From: Plasmodium relictum
Lineage: Eukaryota; Apicomplexa; Aconoidasida; Haemosporida; Plasmodiidae
DNA length: 64,000 nucleotides
Assembly: GCF_900005765.1 (NCBI RefSeq)
Contig: NC_041692.1
Location: 1,798,001-1,862,000 of the forward strand
Direction of reading: 5' to 3'
The notes below the pieces were generated by a model that was not told the DNA's origin, did no database searches, and was given only the letters and a program-made list of their open reading frames with translations. The first letter of the stretch is position 1. Every line of letters starts with the position of its first letter. Both the position numbers and the translations under genes were made by a program. Shown here piece by piece: positions 60,620-64,000 of this stretch.

Positions 60620-62074
60620 TTCTGTTAAAAATAGGAGTAAATTTATTAGATACTCATAAAAGGGAAAAGATAAAAATTAATAGGATTTTACACCGATTAT
60701 CTTACTATTTAATTTATTGCATAGACGCAGGATTATTATGTATAAAAAAAGATAAAATATAAATAATTTAATTTACATTTTTATTTTTTAAAACATTTCA
60801 ATAATTTAATTTTTGATTTTTAGCTGAAAAGTATAATATAACAGATTTTATAAATGGAGCTTTAAACATAAATAAAGACAAGAAAAAAGTAAAAAATTAA
60901 AAATTAAAAACTTTTTTTTTAGTATAAAATTATTTTTTTATAACTTTTAAATATCTTTAATTTATAGGAAGTAGATAGTATAATCAATTTTTTTTTACAT
61001 TTAAGAGAAAAAGATTATACAAAAGATTATGAAATAAACTGTTTGGAATTACTAAAGGAAAATGATAAATCAGAAATACAGTTATCTAAGAAGTTGGACA
61101 ATAATAATTATTTAATTAATGATTTTTTCTTATTTTATTTACATCAGAGTGGATATATAAATAAGGTTTTTTATTATAAAAATGATGACAATTATAAGAA
61201 AATAATAGCATATATATTAAAATATGGGATTAACTTTAAAATAAAAAAAAAAATTTGTAAAAATTTATTAGTTTTTTCTAATGATTATAAAAATAGATAT
61301 TTTCCAATGGTTAATTCCATAGTTTCCTTTTTAAGTTATAACTATGACCAGAAAAATTTTTGTATGTTTATATTAAGTACATTAATAAATATAACAAATA
61401 ATAATAATGTCTTAAAAGATTATTTAATTAAATTAAATATAAGTAAAATAGCTAATTTTCTAATATTATCAAACGATTTTGATATAATACATAAAATTAT
61501 ATTATTATATATAAATTTAAGTAAAGAAGCTTATATGTGTGACGATATAATAAATAATGGATTAATTATTCATTTTTTAGATATACTTTTTAATTTATAT
61601 TATATTGATTTAAAATTAAAAAAAGAAATATGTATCAATATATTATGTGTAATTGGTCAAATATTCAATTTCAAAAAACATTACACCTTTATATTAAATC
61701 ATTATATTGGTTTAGTTGAAGTTTCTATATATATTTATGAAACAACAGATTTTATTAATTTTGATAAAATTAAATTAATTTATTTTTTTAGACAAGTAAC
61801 TCAGCATAGTTATATAATAAAAGAACAAATATGTAAGCATTTATTACCGTTAATAATGAAAGAAATATATTTATTTGTTAAAAAAGATTTTATTTATTCT
61901 GCTTTAAATCTATTAAATGTTATATGTGATTATAAAACGAATTGTCTATATTTGCAAAAAATAAAAATTTTTAATTTATTTAATTTTATCAAATCACTTA
62001 AAATAATAGAATTATATAAAAAAGTTATACTTATTGAAAATAAAATTAAAAAAAATTTGAAAATAATCATTTAA
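57780..62074 (+). CDS. 17-exon conserved protein with C-terminal ARM/HEAT-like helices
   Basis: Exons 57780-58031, 58210-58308, 58400-58506, 58586-58641, 58786-58833, 58977-59032, 59115-59168, 59253-59345, 59497-59551, 59635-59706, 59870-59954, 60103-60190, 60277-60358, 60431-60514, 60635-60739, 60824-60888 and 60968-62074 give 835 aa with every phase consistent. Residues about 25-84 look like a PH-type sheet (GKYYLVISFDQLMFYQRDFY). Residues about 170-330 form a beta-rich region (SISSESGFYVDSR, IEISIKIGDQKSMIKCEQ, FIPPFLDRRQDIIFTFRISY). The last exon is a helical solenoid resembling armadillo/HEAT repeats (FCMFILSTLINITNNNNVLK, IIHKIILLYINLSKEA, EICINILCVIGQIFNFKKHY). I do not recognise the family. 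The heavy intron load and almost complete lack of Asn/Lys low-complexity inserts are unlike most genes here. The exon 11 frame reaches TAG exactly at its donor (CACTTA|GTAATT), so splicing is essential. Confidence 0.78.
60584..60618 (+). repeat. 35-base T run forming the tract before exon 15
   Basis: Uninterrupted T run inside the intron between exons 14 and 15 of the 57780 gene, about 17 bases upstream of the AG acceptor at 60633-60634. It probably acts as the polypyrimidine tract and should be slippage-prone. Confidence 0.85.
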
Positions 62075-62290
62075 AAAATGTTTATTCAACAAAAATTATT
62101 ATGCAAATGGGAATTACTTAAAAAAGTATTTTTTAAAAAAATTATGATAAAATTTAAAAAAACATATTTAAAATATATGTATATGATATTACAATAAATA
62201 ATTTATATATTTAAAATTTTTTTACTCAAAATTTATTCAAATTTTTTTACAGCAACGACAATAGATTCATTCTACAAAAAAAAAAAAAAA

Positions 62291-62514
62291 ATGAAAAAGA
62301 TAGAAATAAAATATATTAAAGGAATTTCATATATTGGTATACTAATTTATCAAAAAAACAAACAAAAATAAAAAAAACAAAACAAAATAAAAATATATTT
62401 ATACATATGTTTTCTTTTTCTTTTTATTTTGCAGATATTCAAATGGATATGATTCTTTTCCTTTTAGCCAACGAAGAATTTTTAAGAAATGATTTATCTA
62501 ATTTAAAAAAATAA
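62291..62514 (+). CDS. very small two-exon candidate gene or unplaced 3' exons
   Basis: Exons 62291..62336 and 62435..62514 join (TATATTG|GTATAC with TTTTGCAG|AT) to a 41-aa frame starting MKKIEIKYIKGISYI. It ends DMILFLLANEEFLRNDLSN and two Lys. The second exon has coding-like composition (AGCCAACGAAG in pure A/T surroundings) and a good acceptor. The first exon is open further upstream to another acceptor-like T7ACAG at 62246-62252, so 62253 may be a true exon border. It cannot be the continuation of the 57780 gene in its modelled phase, because that frame stops at 62074. It may be a short independent gene or belong to an alternative transcript. Confidence 0.4.
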
Positions 62515-62599
62515 AATAATACATAAATGAAAGAAGGATAAAAAATTTAACTCTAGAGTTTACTTTTATAAAGTTTATTTTGCTTTATTTTTTATTTTT

Positions 62600-62878
62600 C
62601 TATTTAGTTACGTCTTTAATATCACAAATGTATTTGAAAATATTCCACATTACAAAAAGGTAAATAGAGACAAAAGAGAATGGAATAAAAAATAAATAAA
62701 AAATTTCAGATTTAGAAAAATATTTTAATGCATCATTAATTTGTATTTCATTCTTTTCCTTTATGCTATTATTTATAATTTCCTTTTTTATATTGAATGT
62801 TTTTGATGTTTTTAATTTTTTGTAATTCATAAAAAAATTATTTATTTTAAAAAATTTTCTACGAAAAAATTTAATCAT
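62600..62878 (-). CDS. small single-pass membrane protein, possibly mitochondrial
   Basis: A 92-aa frame starting at an ATG with MIKFFRRKFFKINNFF, a basic aromatic N-terminus lacking acidic residues, like a mitochondrial presequence. The middle is polar (about 20-55). A membrane helix follows (IFYLFFIPFSFVSIYLFVMW), then a short tail, NIFKYICDIKDVTK. Many divergent apicomplexan respiratory-complex or ATP-synthase subunits look like this, but no family can be named. Composition around the helix is richer in TTC/TGG codons than random A/T sequence, which supports coding. Confidence 0.5.
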   Translation of the reverse strand: MIKFFRRKFFKINNFFMNYKKLKTSKTFNIKKEIINNSIKEKNEIQINDALKYFSKSEIFYLFFIPFSFVSIYLFVMWNIFKYICDIKDVTK

Positions 62879-63371
62879 TTTTAATAAAATTCAAAAAAAA
62901 GAAAATATAAAAAAGAAAACCAAATATTATATAACACAAAATTAAATAAAATATTTAAAGTAAAAAATTAAAAAAATAAAATACTAATAAAATAAATAAC
63001 ATAATATAAAAAAAAAAAAAAATGAATTAAGAATAAAATTAATAAGATATATAAAAAGTTTAATTATGATTATTAATTAAAACATATATAGATTTTGAAA
63101 AATTTTTCTTCTCAATAAATGATCTACAAAAAAAAAAAAAAAAGAAAAAAATGTTTTTACACTACATAAAAATTAATAAATATTAGAAAAAAATAAACAA
63201 AAGAACGAAAATTTGAAGAATTCACATAATATTTTTATAAATTTATATTTATTTGTATATGGAGAGAATTTTAAAATAATTAAAAAATTTCAATAATAAA
63301 ATTTATAGAAATAGAAATATGCTAGAATATTTATCATTAAATAAGTAATAACAAAAATCATTTTTTTTTTT
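62879..63371. other. intergenic
   Basis: About 500 bases of A-rich sequence between the small membrane-protein gene start and the stop of the partial gene, both on the minus strand. Nothing recognised. Confidence 0.6.
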
Positions 63372-64000
63372 CTATAAAATACCTTTGAGATCTATTTTTC
63401 TATTAGGTGTATTATCTTTTGTTTCTTCACAAATTAAATTTAAACTACTTCCCTATATAAAAAAAAAAAAAAATGACATGGGGATTTAACAGAAAATAAC
63501 ATAATAAAAAAGAAAAAAATAGATTTCTATTATTATTTTAATTAAGCTCTTATTATTTTATTAATTTTTTTTTTTAATTACATTTTTTAATTTATTATAA
63601 GCTGATTGAATTTTTTCAAACATTTTTTTCCAAGTGTTTATGCTATAAGTATTTACAATTTTTTTTGTTATTGGGCAATAAATATTTGCAGTCATATCCT
63701 TATTCTCAATAATTTGATTATTATATATATCTAGTGTAATTCCATTTTTGCAAATATCATTAGAATAAAACTAAAACAAAAAATAATGTAAAAAAATAGT
63801 TACATTTGACAACATACATAATCTTAATAGTATACACTATATAGTTATCTCATTTTATTTTTTACTTCAAAAAATCCATACAGTAATTTTGAAATGTCTT
63901 CTTTGTTTCGTTTTAAATTAGGAAACTTAGATTTTATATCTCTAAAATTACGAATAAGAAAATGAAATTTATGATAGAAATCAATATTTTATAAATTTAT
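63372..64000 (-). CDS. 3' end of a minus-strand multi-exon gene, truncated by the window
   Basis: Three exons are readable: 63866..63941 (left edge of a longer gene), 63582..63770 and 63372..63452, all joined in phase. Donors are TTTGAA|GTAAAA and AAAAAT|GTAATT; acceptors are TTTTAG|TTT and TATATAG|GGA. They encode KFPNLKRNKEDISKLLYGFF, then a 63-residue exon containing ANIYCPITKKIVNTYSINTW. A last exon follows with SSLNLICEETKDNTPNRKID and a TAG stop. The acceptor of the first readable exon (AATTTTAG at about 63942) is the least certain. The 5' exons lie beyond base 64000. The family is not recognised. Confidence 0.6.

Noticed and set aside
60538-60762. 74-codon frame with a poly-Phe run
   Set aside because: It is intron T-tract plus exon 15 of the 57780 gene; the first part is the polypyrimidine tract.
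1-64000. tRNA, rRNA, CRISPR, insertion sequence or phage signals
   Set aside because: None seen. No tRNA A/B box pairs, no rRNA-like segments and no transposase frames were recognised; a covariance-model search would be needed to exclude small RNAs.

Overview
The window looks like a nuclear chromosome segment of a malaria parasite (Plasmodium). The base composition is extremely A+T rich, with long poly-A/T and TA tracts in every intergenic region. Proteins carry Asn/Lys/Glu-rich low-complexity inserts, and many genes have short AT-rich introns with GT..AG ends. An apicoplast-type chaperonin, mitochondrial enzymes and a centrosomal CEP104 protein sit together. From memory, the block CPN60 - dihydrolipoyl dehydrogenase - cytochrome b5, with PRP2 nearby, is syntenic with part of P. 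falciparum chromosome 12. The very low G+C would suit an avian-malaria lineage (P. gallinaceum/P. relictum type), but that species call is inference.

Layout. Bases 1-540 are a 98% A+T tandem-repeat array, almost without G, which I read as the edge of a centromere. After about 3 kb of gene-free flank come CEP104 (-), a giant three-exon amino-acid transporter (-), the U5 snRNP protein DIM1 (+) and the DEAH spliceosomal helicase PRP2 (-). A gene-poor stretch of about 8.8 kb follows. It hides one small two-exon gene for a basic, possibly organellar protein (23755-24081). Next are an Asn-rich protein (+), a WD40-like protein (+), an organellar phenylalanyl-tRNA synthetase (-) and apicoplast CPN60 (-). 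Dihydrolipoyl dehydrogenase (+), tail-anchored cytochrome b5 (+), a CWC16-family splicing factor (-) and an F-box/leucine-rich protein (-) come after them. The right end has a putative mitochondrial protein (+), a 17-exon conserved protein (+), two very small candidate genes and the 3' end of a minus-strand gene that runs off the window.

Much of the value here is in exon structure. Reading splice sites by eye with phase checking recovered exons that simple ORFs miss: the first and last transmembrane exons of the transporter, the last exon of PheRS, the junction of the CPN60 halves, the mitochondrial presequence exon of LPD, the tail anchor of cytochrome b5, the F-box exon of the F-box protein, and all 17 exons of the 57780 gene. 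These gene models are internally consistent in phase but are not supported by transcript data.

Functional themes. Three spliceosome components (DIM1, PRP2, CWC16) and a run of organelle genes (PheRS, CPN60, LPD, possibly the 294-aa and 67-aa proteins) share the window. These are separately transcribed eukaryotic genes, not operons. The most unusual observations are the centromere-like array, a tandem array of RVxF-like (PP1-docking-like) motifs in the transporter's cytoplasmic insert, the small hidden gene at 23.8-24.1 kb, and the 7 kb gene desert beside it.
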